DNA of 64,000 bases from Streptomyces sp. Ag109_O5-1 (GCF_003814875.1 NZ_RKQF01000001.1:7378001-7442000); one strand, 5' to 3'; positions 1 through 8,590 are shown, counted from the first letter of the stretch. The notes: generated from the sequence alone by a model not told the origin. Numbers and translations: made by a program.

Positions 1-424
1 GATGTCCCGGGACGGGCTCGTGCCGACGTTGTTCGCGAAGGTCCACCCGCGCACCGGGGTGCCCCGCGCCAACACCGTGATCGTCTCCTCCTTCATCGCG
101 GTCCTCGCCGCCCTCGTGCCGCTCGGCAGCCTCGCCGACGCCACCAGCATCGGCACTCTCTTCGCATTCATGCTGGTCAACCTGGCCGTGGTGATCCTGC
201 GGCGGCGCAGCCCCGACGCGCCCCGCTCCTTCCGGGTCCCGTTCTCCCCGGTCGTGCCCGTCCTCGGCGTCGGCTTCTGCGGCTACATGCTGTTCAGCCT
301 GGGCACCGACACCTGGATCGCCTTCGGGACCTGGATGGCCGTCGGTCTCGTCATCTACGGCTGCTACGGCATCCGTCACTCCAGGCTCGCCCACGCCGGC
401 GCCGGCCCGCAGGAAGCCGCATGA
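1..424 (+). CDS. APC-family amino-acid permease, C-terminal part (5'-truncated by window edge)
   Basis: Only the last ~140 residues are present; the reading frame runs off the left edge, and the ATG at 2 is probably internal. The visible part starts with a cytoplasmic loop (SRDGLVPTLFAKVHPRTGVP) typical of cationic amino-acid/polyamine permeases of the APC superfamily. Three or four hydrophobic helices follow (about residues 25-45, 50-65, 83-100 and 105-122), then a short polar tail. The stop codon overlaps the ATG of the M20 deacylase (ATGA at 421-424), so the two are almost certainly cotranscribed and coupled. The context suggests uptake of an amino acid, perhaps a D-isomer, but the substrate cannot be read from the sequence. 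Confidence 0.85.
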   Translation, partial: MSRDGLVPTLFAKVHPRTGVPRANTVIVSSFIAVLAALVPLGSLADATSIGTLFAFMLVNLAVVILRRRSPDAPRSFRVPFSPVVPVLGVGFCGYMLFSLGTDTWIAFGTWMAVGLVIYGCYGIRHSRLAHAGAGPQEAA

Positions 425-1467
425 CCGCCTTCGACCTCACCGCCGACGTCGTCGGCCTCACCCGGGCCCTCGTCGACCTGCCCTCCGAGAGCGGGGCGGA
501 GGCCCGGATCGCGGACGCCGTGGAGCACGCCCTGCGCGGCCTCGGGCATCTCAAGGTCGACCGGGTCGGCAACACCGTGGTCGCCCGTACCGCCCTCGGC
601 CGGGACCGACGCGTCCTGATCGCCGGGCATCTGGACACCGTCCCGGCCGCCGGGAACCTGCCCTCCCGGCTCGCCGACGGGTGCGTGCACGGGCTCGGCG
701 CCTGTGACATGAAGGGCGGGGTGGCCGTCGCGCTGCGGCTCGCCGCCACCGTCCCGGCACCGGCCGTCGACCTCACCTTCGTCCTCTACGAGTGCGAGGA
801 GGTCGAGGGCGAGCGCAACGGACTCGGCCTGCTCGCCCCCGAACTCCTCGCCGCCGACCTCGCCATCCTCATGGAGCCCTCCGACGCCGGGGTGGAGGCC
901 GGATGCCAGGGGTACCTCGCCGCAGACATCGTCGTACCCGGCCGGCGCGCGCACACCGCGCGGGCCTGGCAGGGCGTCAACGCCGCCCACCGGGCCGCCC
1001 GGGTGCTCCAGCGGCTCGACGACCACACCGCCGAGCGGGTGGTGATCGACGGGCTGGAGTACCGCGAGGGGTTGAGCGCGGTCGCCGTGCGGGCCGGGGT
1101 CGCCGGGAACGTCGTACCGGACGAGTGCGTCGTGAGCGTCAACTACCGGTTTGCGCCCAGCCGTTCGGCGGCGGACGCAGAGGCGTACGTACGACGTCTG
1201 TTCCCGGAGTACGAGGTGCGGGTCACCGAGGCGGTCGCCGGTGCGTTGCCCCGGCTGGACCGGATCGCCGGGCTCGTCGAGGCGCTCGGGGCCGTGCCCC
1301 GGCCCAAGTTGGGGTGGACCGACGTCGCCCGGTTCGCGGCGCTGCACATGCCCGCGCTCAACTACGGTCCCGGGGACCCCTCCCTGGCACACACGGCGGG
1401 GGAGTACGTGCCGGTCGCGCAGCTGCACGCCTGCGAGGAGAACCTCAGGGCGTGGCTCGTGCGCTGA
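421..1467 (+). CDS. M20-family N-acyl (succinyl) amino-acid deacylase, DapE-like
   Basis: A 348-residue zinc hydrolase of peptidase family M20. The metal-site motifs are clear: GHLDTVP (His70, Asp72), CDMKGG (Asp96) and the acidic YECEEVE patch (residues 123-129) holding the general base. Database naming would probably be succinyl-diaminopimelate desuccinylase (dapE). Its partners are a permease, a GNAT protein and an N-acylamino-acid racemase rather than lysine-biosynthesis genes. I therefore infer that it removes the succinyl group from N-succinyl-L-amino acids, as the M20 partner does in the NSAR pathway described in Geobacillus. The start overlaps the permease stop, and the 3' end overlaps the convergent PucR gene by 23 nt. 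A true lysine-biosynthetic DapE remains possible. Confidence 0.85.
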   Translation: MTAFDLTADVVGLTRALVDLPSESGAEARIADAVEHALRGLGHLKVDRVGNTVVARTALGRDRRVLIAGHLDTVPAAGNLPSRLADGCVHGLGACDMKGGVAVALRLAATVPAPAVDLTFVLYECEEVEGERNGLGLLAPELLAADLAILMEPSDAGVEAGCQGYLAADIVVPGRRAHTARAWQGVNAAHRAARVLQRLDDHTAERVVIDGLEYREGLSAVAVRAGVAGNVVPDECVVSVNYRFAPSRSAADAEAYVRRLFPEYEVRVTEAVAGALPRLDRIAGLVEALGAVPRPKLGWTDVARFAALHMPALNYGPGDPSLAHTAGEYVPVAQLHACEENLRAWLVR

Positions 1468-2992
1468 GCCCGGCCAGCACCCGCAACTGCAGCCACAGCA
1501 CCAGCCGTTCGTCGGGATCGTCCAGGTCGATCCCGACGTGCTGCCGGAGCTGGCGCAGCCGGTAGCGGCAGGTGTTGGGGTGGACGGCCAGCAGCTCGGC
1601 CGCGCCCGCGATGTCGCAGCCCGCGTCGAACCAGCAGACCAGGGTGCGGGAGTACTCGGTGCCGTGCCCGGCGTCGTACGCCAGCACCCGCTGCCACGCC
1701 CCCGAGGTCAACTCCCGCCGTTCGCCGAGCACTTCGGCCAGCCGCAGCAGGGTGACCCGGGGGCGCACCTCGTCCACCGTGGCCACCGGGCGCTCCGCGT
1801 CCAGGACCCGCAGCACCAGGTCCGCGTCCGCCCGGGAGCCGACCACCTCGCTCACGTCCGGGACCAGCTCGCCCAGGCCCGCCCGCACCGGCACCCGCAG
1901 CGCCTGCCCGGCCCGCCGCACGATGTCCTCGGCCAGCGGCCGGTGCCGTGCCCCCGGACCGGGCAGCAGCGCGTACACCACCCCGTCGACCAGCACACAC
2001 GCGTGCCGCCCGTAGCGCGCCTCGCACTGCAGCCGTACGACGTCCAGCAGGCGCAGCGCGGTGCGCTCGGCGTCCGGCACGCTGGTGGTGGTGTCGAGCG
2101 CGAACGCGGCCACCCGCACCTCGCCGTCCACCCCCAGGCGGATCGCGGCGGCCGGGGCGTCCGCCGTGCCGTCGAGGAGACGGCGCAGCAGGTCGCCGCT
2201 CTGGTGGCGGGCCAGCTCCTGCGCCGCCCGGGCGCGCAGCAGGAGCAGGGCGGCGGTGGCGGCACCCTGGACGAGGGTGTCCTCGGCGTCCGGCGCGAGC
2301 GCGCCGCCGTCGACCACCCAGACCGAGCCGAGGGTCTCGCCGCCGGCCCGCACCGCCATCGCCAGCCGGGGCAGGTCGGCATCGCTCAACGCCGGGAGCC
2401 TGACCGGTCGTTCGGCGGCGAACAGGGTCCGGTACTGCTCGGTGTTCTCGGCGCTGGCCGGCACCTGGAGGCCCAGGATGCCCTGCCGGCGGTCCTCGTC
2501 GACCGGCTGGCCGACGACGGTGGAGTAGGCGAGGATCCGCTGCCGGGGGTCCTCGATGGCGGTGGCCCCGCCGGCCCCCGCCGCGATCGCGTCCGCCAGT
2601 GCGAACAGATCGCCGAGCCCGCTCCCGGGCGCCGCCGGGCGGGCGCCGATCGCCGAGGCCAGCAGCAGGTGGACATGGTGCCAGGCGGCGTCCTCGTCGA
2701 CCGACAGCAGCGCGATCCCGTGCGTCTCCGCCTCCCCGACCGGCCCGTCCGCGCCCCGCACCACCACCCCGGTCAGCCCCGCCTCGGCCGCCGCCCGTAC
2801 CAGCGGCCCGGCCGCCGCCGCGCGCACCCCGACCGCCAGCAGCAGCGCCCCCGGCCGCCGCGGCAGCGGGGTGTGGGCGTCGTACAGCAGCGCCTCGGTC
2901 ACCGGCACGGTCAGCCCGGCGGGGGCCGTGTGCAGCCGGACGGAGGGGCCGCCGACGACGTCGAGCAGGTCGCCGAGGGTGCAGGCGTCCAT
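1445..2992 (-). CDS. PucR-family transcriptional regulator
   Basis: A 515-residue regulator with the PucR layout. The N-terminal PucR domain (about residues 1-125, beginning TLGDLLDVVGGPSVRL) is followed by a GAF/GGDEF-like middle and a C-terminal helix-turn-helix of the HTH_30 type (about 455-505, VHPNTCRYRLRQLRQHVGID). PucR proteins sense purine- or amino-acid-derived catabolites. The ATG at 2992 has a good ribosome binding site (AAGGAG four bases upstream). It is convergent with the deacylase gene and divergent from the GNAT-racemase pair across a 120-bp gap, the usual position for a local regulator. The effector is unknown. Confidence 0.9.
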   Translation of the reverse strand: MDACTLGDLLDVVGGPSVRLHTAPAGLTVPVTEALLYDAHTPLPRRPGALLLAVGVRAAAAGPLVRAAAEAGLTGVVVRGADGPVGEAETHGIALLSVDEDAAWHHVHLLLASAIGARPAAPGSGLGDLFALADAIAAGAGGATAIEDPRQRILAYSTVVGQPVDEDRRQGILGLQVPASAENTEQYRTLFAAERPVRLPALSDADLPRLAMAVRAGGETLGSVWVVDGGALAPDAEDTLVQGAATAALLLLRARAAQELARHQSGDLLRRLLDGTADAPAAAIRLGVDGEVRVAAFALDTTTSVPDAERTALRLLDVVRLQCEARYGRHACVLVDGVVYALLPGPGARHRPLAEDIVRRAGQALRVPVRAGLGELVPDVSEVVGSRADADLVLRVLDAERPVATVDEVRPRVTLLRLAEVLGERRELTSGAWQRVLAYDAGHGTEYSRTLVCWFDAGCDIAGAAELLAVHPNTCRYRLRQLRQHVGIDLDDPDERLVLWLQLRVLAGLSARATP

Positions 2993-3112
2993 GTGACTCC
3001 TTGAGCGTGAGTCCTCAAGCAGGGAGGTTCTTGGCTGATCTCCTCATGACGCTACGCATTCCTTGGCCATCCGCACAACGCCGGCGACTTCGTCGGCTCG
3101 GAGACTCGGATC

Positions 3113-3910
3113 ATGACCCTGACCGTGACCGGAGTCAGCATCCGTACCGTCCACGACGTCGCCGGGCTCGCGGCCGTGACCGACTACTTCAGCGACGTCT
3201 GGCAGACGCCCCGCACCGCCCCGCCCTACCCGGCCGAGGTCCTGCACAGCCTGGTCCACGCGGGCGGCGCCGTGCACGCCGCCTACGACGGCACACGGCT
3301 GGCCGGGGCGGCCGTCGCCGTGTTCGGCCCGGACCGCGACACCTACTCCCTCGTCGCCGCCGCCGACCAGGGCCTCGGGCACGCCGTGAAGCGGGCCCAG
3401 CGCGCCTGGGCCCTGGATCTCGGCGCCCGCACCATGCGCTGGACCTTTGACCCGCTGGTCGGCCGCAACGCCCGCTTCAACCTGGTCAAGCTGGGCGCCA
3501 CCGGCACCGAGTACCTCGTCGACTTCTACGGCCCGATGGCCGACGGCGTGAACGACGGCGACGAGAGCGACCGGCTGACCGTGACCTGGGACCTGACGGC
3601 GGACCCCACCGTGCCGCCCGCCGCGGCGTACGACGTGTATGACGCCCGGGACCGCGCGGACGCCCCCGCCAGCCACCGGGGCCCCGACGGCGAGGTCCTC
3701 GCCCGCCGCGACCTCGACGACCGGGCCGTGTGGTGCCGGGTGCCGGAGGACGTCGTACGGCTGCGGGCCGCCGACCCGGTGCTCGCCCTGCGCTGGCGGC
3801 ACGCCGTCCGCGAGGTGTTCACGGCGGCCTTCGCCGAGGGCTTCCGGGCCGTGGGGATGTCCAGGGACGGCTGGTACACGCTCGCCCGCACGACGGAGGG
3901 GACGGCATGA
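3113..3910 (+). CDS. GNAT-family acyltransferase, probable amino-acid N-succinyltransferase
   Basis: A 265-residue protein resembling the COG3375 branch of GNAT acyltransferases, recognisable from segments such as ALDLGARTMRWTFDPLVGRN and NARFNLVKLGATGTEYLVDF. Its stop overlaps the racemase start (ATGA at 3907-3910), so the two are translationally coupled. In the published Geobacillus NSAR pathway a GNAT protein succinylates D-amino acids before racemisation, and the same role is the best inference here. The acyl-CoA donor and amino-acid specificity cannot be read from the sequence. It lies divergent to the PucR gene, and the ~120-bp gap should hold both promoters. Confidence 0.75.
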   Translation: MTLTVTGVSIRTVHDVAGLAAVTDYFSDVWQTPRTAPPYPAEVLHSLVHAGGAVHAAYDGTRLAGAAVAVFGPDRDTYSLVAAADQGLGHAVKRAQRAWALDLGARTMRWTFDPLVGRNARFNLVKLGATGTEYLVDFYGPMADGVNDGDESDRLTVTWDLTADPTVPPAAAYDVYDARDRADAPASHRGPDGEVLARRDLDDRAVWCRVPEDVVRLRAADPVLALRWRHAVREVFTAAFAEGFRAVGMSRDGWYTLARTTEGTA

Positions 3911-5016
3911 AGCTGGAGCGCGTGGAGATCGTGCATGTCGCGATCCCGCTGGTCACGCCCTTCCGTACGTCCTTCGGGACCATGACGACGAAGGACACCT
4001 TCCTCCTCCACGTCGTCACCGACACCGCCGAGGGCTGGTCGGAGTTCGCCGCCGACCCCGAGCCGCTGTACTGCTCGGAGTTCGTGGCCGGCGCGGAGAT
4101 CGTGCTGCGGGACTTCCTGGTGCCGCGCCTGGCGGCGGTACGGGAGCTCACCTCCGCCGCGGTCGGCCCGGCGACGGCGAAGGTCAAGGGGCACGAGCTC
4201 GCGAAGGCCGCGCTGGAGACGGCGGTGCTGGACGCGGAGCTGCGGACCCACGGGATGCCGCTGTCCGTGTTCCTCGGGTCGGTGCGGGACCGGGTGCCGG
4301 CGGGCGTCTCGGTCGGCATCAAGGACTCGATCGGCGAACTGCTCGACGACGTCGAGGGGTACCTCGCCGAGGGGTACGTCCGGATCAAACTGAAGATCGA
4401 GCCCGGCTGGGACGTCGAGCCGGTGCGGGCGGTGCGCCGGCGGTTCGGGGACGCGCTGCCGCTCCAGGTCGACGCGAACACGGCGTACGGCCTCGCCGAC
4501 GCGGAGCACCTGCGGCGGCTCGACGAGTTCGGGCTGCTGCTGATCGAGGAGCCCCTGGAGGAGGACAACCTGCACGGCCACGCCCAGCTGCAGCGGCGGA
4601 TCACGACGCCGGTCTGTCTCGACGAGTCCCTGCACAGCGCACGGGACACGGCGGCCGCGATCGCCATGGACGCGTGCCGGGTGGTGAACGTCAAGCCCGC
4701 ACGGGTCGGCGGCTACCTGGAGGCCCGCCGCATCCACGACGTGGCACGGGCGCACGGGGTGCCGGCGTGGTGCGGCGGAATGCTGGAGACCGGGATCGGG
4801 CGGGCGCCGAACCTGGCACTGGCGGCGTTGCCGGGCTTCACGCTGCCGGGCGACACATCGGCGTCGAGCCGGTACTTCGCCGAGGACATCACCGAACCGT
4901 TCGTCCTGGACGACGGGCACCTCCGGGTGCCGACCGGTCCCGGTATCGGGATCGAGCCGCTGCCGGACGCGCTGCGCCGCTTCACCCTGGAGCGCCGCGA
5001 GCTGCTCACGCGCTGA
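3907..5016 (+). CDS. N-acylamino-acid / N-succinylamino-acid racemase (enolase superfamily, MenC type 2)
   Basis: A 369-residue enolase-superfamily enzyme of the muconate-lactonising subgroup. The full catalytic set is present: the KxK motif IKLKIEPG (Lys161, Lys163), metal ligands Asp189 (QVDANTAYG), Glu214 (IEEPLEE) and Asp239 (CLDES), and the opposite-face base Lys263 (NVKPARVGG). From memory, the numbering is the same as in the Amycolatopsis N-acylamino-acid racemase. The family includes o-succinylbenzoate synthases, but no menaquinone genes are nearby. A GNAT gene overlaps it and an M20 deacylase lies in the same cluster, so racemisation of N-succinyl amino acids is the favoured role. 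o-Succinylbenzoate synthase activity may be retained as a side reaction. Confidence 0.87.
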   Translation: MKLERVEIVHVAIPLVTPFRTSFGTMTTKDTFLLHVVTDTAEGWSEFAADPEPLYCSEFVAGAEIVLRDFLVPRLAAVRELTSAAVGPATAKVKGHELAKAALETAVLDAELRTHGMPLSVFLGSVRDRVPAGVSVGIKDSIGELLDDVEGYLAEGYVRIKLKIEPGWDVEPVRAVRRRFGDALPLQVDANTAYGLADAEHLRRLDEFGLLLIEEPLEEDNLHGHAQLQRRITTPVCLDESLHSARDTAAAIAMDACRVVNVKPARVGGYLEARRIHDVARAHGVPAWCGGMLETGIGRAPNLALAALPGFTLPGDTSASSRYFAEDITEPFVLDDGHLRVPTGPGIGIEPLPDALRRFTLERRELLTR

Positions 5017-5071
5017 CCGGAGCGGTGGCCGGGGCGATGGCCTGAACAGGTCGCCGCGTTAGATTGACTCC

Positions 5072-5860
5072 GTGCTCTCACGTCTCACGCGTCTCCAGGC
5101 CATCGCCGTCTGTGCGGTTCCCGTCGTGGCCCTCGTCGGTACGGCCGTCTTCGCGCCGCTGCCGTTCTCGGTGGCCCAGCCCGGGATGACGGCGAACGTC
5201 CTCGGTGACAACCAGGGCACCCCGGTGATCACCATCGCCGGGGCGCCCACCCGGACGACCGGGGGACAACTGCGGATGACGACGATCGAGGCGACCGGGC
5301 CGGACGCCCGGGTGTCGCTCGGTGACGTGATCGGCAACTGGTTCCGGACGGACCGGGCCGTCATGCCGCGCGACGCCGTGTACCCGAGCGGCAACAGCGT
5401 CAAGGAGATCGAGCAGCACAACACCGAGCAGATGCAGCAGTCGCAGGACGCGGCGGCCCAGGCTGCGCTGCAGTACCTCGATCTCAGCGCGAGCAAGGTC
5501 AAGGTGACCTTGAAACTCGCGGACGTGGGCGGGCCGAGTGCGGGGTTGCTGTTCTCGCTCGGGATCATCGACAAGCTGGACGGGAACGGGAGCGGGGGAG
5601 ACCTCACCGGGGGGAAGAACATCGCCGGTACGGGCACGATCAGTGCGGACGGCACGGTGGGGGCCGTGGGCGGGGTCGCGCTGAAGACGCAGGCCGCGCG
5701 GCGGGACGGGGCGAGTGTCTTTCTTGTGCCGAAGGACGAGTGCGCGGATGCCAAGGCCGAGCTGCCGAAGGGGCTGCGGTTGGTGCCGGTGACGACGCTC
5801 AAGGGCGCCGTGTCGGATCTGGTGGCGTTGGAGAAGGGGAAAAACGTCCCTGTCTGCTGA
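5072..5860 (+). CDS. Secreted or membrane-anchored Lon-like (S16) serine protease
   Basis: A 262-residue protein starting at GTG, with an N-terminal hydrophobic signal/anchor segment (about residues 8-30). The C-terminal half carries the Lon catalytic dyad: the Ser in DVGGPSAGLLFSLG and the Lys in GAVGGVALKTQAA. Family members such as YlbL carry a PDZ domain before the protease domain. The segment between the anchor and the protease here is short and a PDZ domain is not evident. It is expected to act outside the membrane; the substrate is unknown. It follows the racemase by 55 bp but looks functionally unrelated. A copy of the dispersed palindromic element directly follows the stop codon. Confidence 0.8.
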   Translation: MLSRLTRLQAIAVCAVPVVALVGTAVFAPLPFSVAQPGMTANVLGDNQGTPVITIAGAPTRTTGGQLRMTTIEATGPDARVSLGDVIGNWFRTDRAVMPRDAVYPSGNSVKEIEQHNTEQMQQSQDAAAQAALQYLDLSASKVKVTLKLADVGGPSAGLLFSLGIIDKLDGNGSGGDLTGGKNIAGTGTISADGTVGAVGGVALKTQAARRDGASVFLVPKDECADAKAELPKGLRLVPVTTLKGAVSDLVALEKGKNVPVC

Positions 5861-5870
5861 GTTTCGTCTG

Positions 5871-5949
5871 CGGCCCGGTGGGGGCTGGTCGCGCAGTTCC
5901 TCCCCCAGCCTTCGGCCGGGGGTACCCCCAGCGCCCCTAAAGGGGCGCT
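5871..5949. repeat. Dispersed palindromic element, copy A
   Basis: Contains GGCTGGTCGCGCAGTTCC, then CCCCCAGCCTTCGGCCGGGGG, which folds as a hairpin, then GCGCCCCT-AA-AGGGGCGC, a second hairpin. Closely similar copies lie near 18.35, 24.05, 44.1 and 45.65 kb. It sits between two convergent genes and could act as a bidirectional terminator. The last codons and stop of the small minus-strand gene fall inside it. Confidence 0.85.
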
Positions 5950-6116
5950 GATGCAGGGGTCGGTGTTGCCAGGCGGAGGCCTACTTCCACCAAGGTCCAG
6001 CCGATGCGGGTGCGGAGTTCCCTCTCCGGCTTGGCTGCCTTCGCCAAGCGGTAGGCCTGTGCCTGAGCGTGCCGTTCGGCCATCCGGTACTGGGCGAGCT
6101 GGGTCTGGAAATGCAT
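5937..6116 (-). CDS. Small protein of unknown function downstream of an ArsR-type regulator
   Basis: A 59-residue, mostly basic and helical protein (begins MHFQTQLAQYRMAERHAQAQ). The ATG at 6116 overlaps the end of the upstream regulator gene (stop at 6128-6130) by leaving only 11 bp between them, which suggests cotranscription. I do not recognise a family. The C-terminal residues (TPASAPL) are encoded by the dispersed palindromic element, so the original C-terminus may have been lost or replaced. It may be a real small gene or the remains of a longer one, for example a transporter partner of the regulator. Confidence 0.5.
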   Translation of the reverse strand: MHFQTQLAQYRMAERHAQAQAYRLAKAAKPERELRTRIGWTLVEVGLRLATPTPASAPL

Positions 6117-6127
6117 CGCTCTGCCTC

Positions 6128-6712
6128 TCAATCCGTCCTCGTGGGAAACAGGTGGGTGTGGATGCGCACCGTCTCCGCCTCCGGGGTGTCCTTGCCGAGG
6201 GGCGTGGTGCGGAACTCGTCGATGAGGGCGTGCATCCTGCCGATCAGTTCCTGAGCGAGCTCGGGTGTCAGCCGTAGTGTCATGTCGCTCATGTCGGTGG
6301 AGCGCGCCCAGGCAGACGACCACTCGTTGCGGGTGGCCAGCCATGTCGACAGCTCGCGTGTGTGGGTGTTGGCGACTTCGTGCATGAACGTGTCCATCGC
6401 GCCGCGCAGTTCCGGGTCGGCGTCCTGGAACTGGTCGCTGTCGAAGACCAGCCCCTCATCGGCCGCTTTCCACCAGCGCTCCCGGCCCTTGCCGTGTTCC
6501 GGAGCGTCCTCGACGAAGCCGTGGGCGGCGAGCTGGCGCAGGTGGTAGCTGGTCGCCCCGCTGGACTCGCCGAGTTTCGCGGCCAGTTGGGACGCGGTGG
6601 CCGGCCCGCCGTACCGCAGCGCGTTCAGCATCGCCATTCGCAGCGGGTGTGCCAGCCCGCGCAGCGAACGGGCGTCCAGGACGCGCGGTTTCCGTGCCTC
6701 GTGCTCCGTCAT
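6128..6712 (-). CDS. ArsR/winged-helix transcriptional regulator
   Basis: A 194-residue protein with an N-terminal ArsR-type winged helix (residues ~12-75): LRGLAHPLRMAMLNALRYGG, then TASQLAAKLGESSGATSYHL as the recognition region, and a wing around GKGRERWW. The C-terminal ~110 residues (ELSTWLATRNEWSSAW and after) are helical and resemble the effector region of Streptomyces regulators that sit beside transporter genes. No metal-binding Cys cluster is visible, so it is not an obvious metal sensor. The ATG at 6712 is followed upstream by a repeat-rich 80-bp gap before the Lrp gene. Confidence 0.85.
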   Translation of the reverse strand: MTEHEARKPRVLDARSLRGLAHPLRMAMLNALRYGGPATASQLAAKLGESSGATSYHLRQLAAHGFVEDAPEHGKGRERWWKAADEGLVFDSDQFQDADPELRGAMDTFMHEVANTHTRELSTWLATRNEWSSAWARSTDMSDMTLRLTPELAQELIGRMHALIDEFRTTPLGKDTPEAETVRIHTHLFPTRTD

Positions 6713-6795
6713 GCACACAAAGGTATCTATGCAAAGAGGCCTTTGCAACCCTCTCTTTGCATCAACATCTTTGTAACTCGCGCCACTTGAGGCAG

Positions 6796-7275
6796 TCAGC
6801 CCTCCTCGCTGTCCGCCGCCGCCTGTTCCACCAGGGGGATGACCCGCAGCGGAACGGGGTTCTCCATGACGATCGCCGTGGAGGCGCGGACGATGCCGTC
6901 GAAGCCGACGACCCGGTCGATCACCCGCTGGAGATCGGCGTTGGAGCGGGCCACCAGGCGGCACAGCATGTCGCCGGTGCCCGTGGTGGTGTGCAGTTCG
7001 AGGACCTCCGGCACGGTGGCCAGGTGGGCCCGGACGTCCGGGCCCTGGCCCTGCCGGATCTGGAGGGTGGCGAACGCGGTGACCGGGTAGCCGAGGGCGG
7101 CCGGGTCCACCTGCGGGCCGAATCCCTGGATCACCCCGTTCGACTGGAGCCGGTCGAGGCGCGCCTGCACGGTCCCCCGGGCCACCCCCAGCCGGCGGGA
7201 CATCTCCAGCACGCCGATTCGCGGCTCCCGGGCCAGCAGCACCAGGATCCGCCCGTCCAGACGATCGATCGTCAT
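6796..7275 (-). CDS. Lrp/AsnC-family transcriptional regulator
   Basis: A 159-residue regulator: an N-terminal HTH (DRLDGRILVLLAREPRIGVL, then MSRRLGVARGTVQARLDRL) and a C-terminal RAM ligand-binding domain (about 70-150). I chose the ATG at 7275 because GGGAGG lies six bases upstream; upstream in-frame starts add unlikely residues. It is divergent from hppD over 122 bp. It therefore probably controls tyrosine/4-hydroxyphenylpyruvate catabolism, with an amino acid or aromatic keto acid as effector. That role is inference from position. Confidence 0.9.
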   Translation of the reverse strand: MTIDRLDGRILVLLAREPRIGVLEMSRRLGVARGTVQARLDRLQSNGVIQGFGPQVDPAALGYPVTAFATLQIRQGQGPDVRAHLATVPEVLELHTTTGTGDMLCRLVARSNADLQRVIDRVVGFDGIVRASTAIVMENPVPLRVIPLVEQAAADSEEG

Positions 7276-7397
7276 GCCCCGCCTCCCGATGGTCATCATG
7301 TACAGAAAGTCCGCCGGTATGGACGTACTGCTGAGCATATTGTCCAGCCAAAACGCGAACTATTGCGCACCTTGCCGGTCAGGTTCACCCTTCGACC

Positions 7398-8546
7398 ATG
7401 ACGCAGACCACAGACCACACTCCCGACACGACCACCCGGCAGGACGACCCCTTCCCGGTCAAGGGAATGGACGCGGTCGTCTTCGCCGTGGGCAACGCCA
7501 AGCAGGCGGCGCACTACTACTCCACCGCCTTCGGCATGCGGCTGGTCGCGTACTCCGGACCGGAGAACGGCAGCCGCGAGACCGCGAGCTATGTGCTGGA
7601 GAACGGCTCGGCGCGGTTCGTCCTCACCTCCGTCATCAGGCCGGACTCCGAGTGGGGCCACTTCCTGGCCCGCCATGTCGCCGAGCACGGCGACGGTGTC
7701 GTCGACCTCGCCATCGAGGTCCCGGACGCCCGCGCCGCGCACGCCTACGCGGTCGAGCACGGCGCCCGGTCGGTGGCCGAGCCGTACGAACTGAAGGACG
7801 AGCACGGGACCGTCGTCCTCGCCGCGATCGCCACGTACGGCCAGACCCGTCACACCCTCGTCGAGCGGCGGGGCTACGACGGCCCGTACCTCCCGGGATT
7901 CGTCGCCGCGTCCCCGATCGTCGAACCGCCGGCCCGCCGCACCTTCCAGGCGGTCGACCACTGCGTCGGCAACGTCGAACTCGGCCGGATGAACGAATGG
8001 GTCGGCTTCTACAACAAGGTCATGGGCTTCACGAACATGAAGGAGTTCGTGGGCGACGACATCGCCACCGAGTACAGCGCGCTGATGTCCAAGGTCGTCG
8101 CCGACGGGACCCTGAAGGTCAAGTTCCCGATCAACGAGCCGGCCGTCGCCAAGAAGAAGTCCCAGATCGACGAGTACCTGGAGTTCTACGGCGGCGCGGG
8201 CGTCCAGCACATCGCGCTCAACACCAACGACATCGTCGGGACCGTACGGACCATGCGTGCGGCCGGTGTGCAGTTCCTCGACACCCCGGACTCGTACTAC
8301 GACACCCTCGGCGAGTGGGTCGGCGACACCCGGGTGCCGGTCGACACCCTCCGCGAGCTGAAGATCCTCGCCGACCGCGACGAGGACGGCTATCTGCTGC
8401 AGATCTTCACCAAGCCGGTCCAGGACCGGCCGACGGTCTTCTTCGAGATCATCGAACGGCACGGCTCGATGGGCTTCGGCAAGGGCAACTTCAAGGCCCT
8501 GTTCGAGGCGATCGAGCGCGAGCAGGAGCGCCGCGGGAACCTGTGA
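7398..8546 (+). CDS. hppD: 4-hydroxyphenylpyruvate dioxygenase
   Basis: A 382-residue Fe(II) dioxygenase that turns 4-hydroxyphenylpyruvate into homogentisate in tyrosine breakdown. Two vicinal-oxygen-chelate domains are visible, an N-terminal one (about 20-160) and a catalytic C-terminal one (about 180-370). The iron ligands are in place: His188 (AVDHCVGN), His271 (VQHIALNTND) and Glu350 (VFFEIIERHG). The length matches bacterial HPPD. The divergent Lrp-type gene is the likely regulator. A 13-bp minisatellite begins 45 bp after the stop codon. Confidence 0.97.
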   Translation: MTQTTDHTPDTTTRQDDPFPVKGMDAVVFAVGNAKQAAHYYSTAFGMRLVAYSGPENGSRETASYVLENGSARFVLTSVIRPDSEWGHFLARHVAEHGDGVVDLAIEVPDARAAHAYAVEHGARSVAEPYELKDEHGTVVLAAIATYGQTRHTLVERRGYDGPYLPGFVAASPIVEPPARRTFQAVDHCVGNVELGRMNEWVGFYNKVMGFTNMKEFVGDDIATEYSALMSKVVADGTLKVKFPINEPAVAKKKSQIDEYLEFYGGAGVQHIALNTNDIVGTVRTMRAAGVQFLDTPDSYYDTLGEWVGDTRVPVDTLRELKILADRDEDGYLLQIFTKPVQDRPTVFFEIIERHGSMGFGKGNFKALFEAIEREQERRGNL

Positions 8547-8590
8547 GCCGACGGCCGGAACGTGACTCCGGTCGAATTCGTTTCCGCCGC

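Noticed and set aside
421..1467. Core lysine-pathway dapE
   Set aside because: Motifs alone would allow it, but the coupling to a permease, the nearby GNAT and NSAR genes and the PucR regulator favour an N-succinyl-L-amino-acid deacylase. Not excluded.
3044..4920. Minus-strand frames opposite the GNAT and racemase genes
   Set aside because: They lack domain signatures and lie opposite coupled genes with complete motifs.
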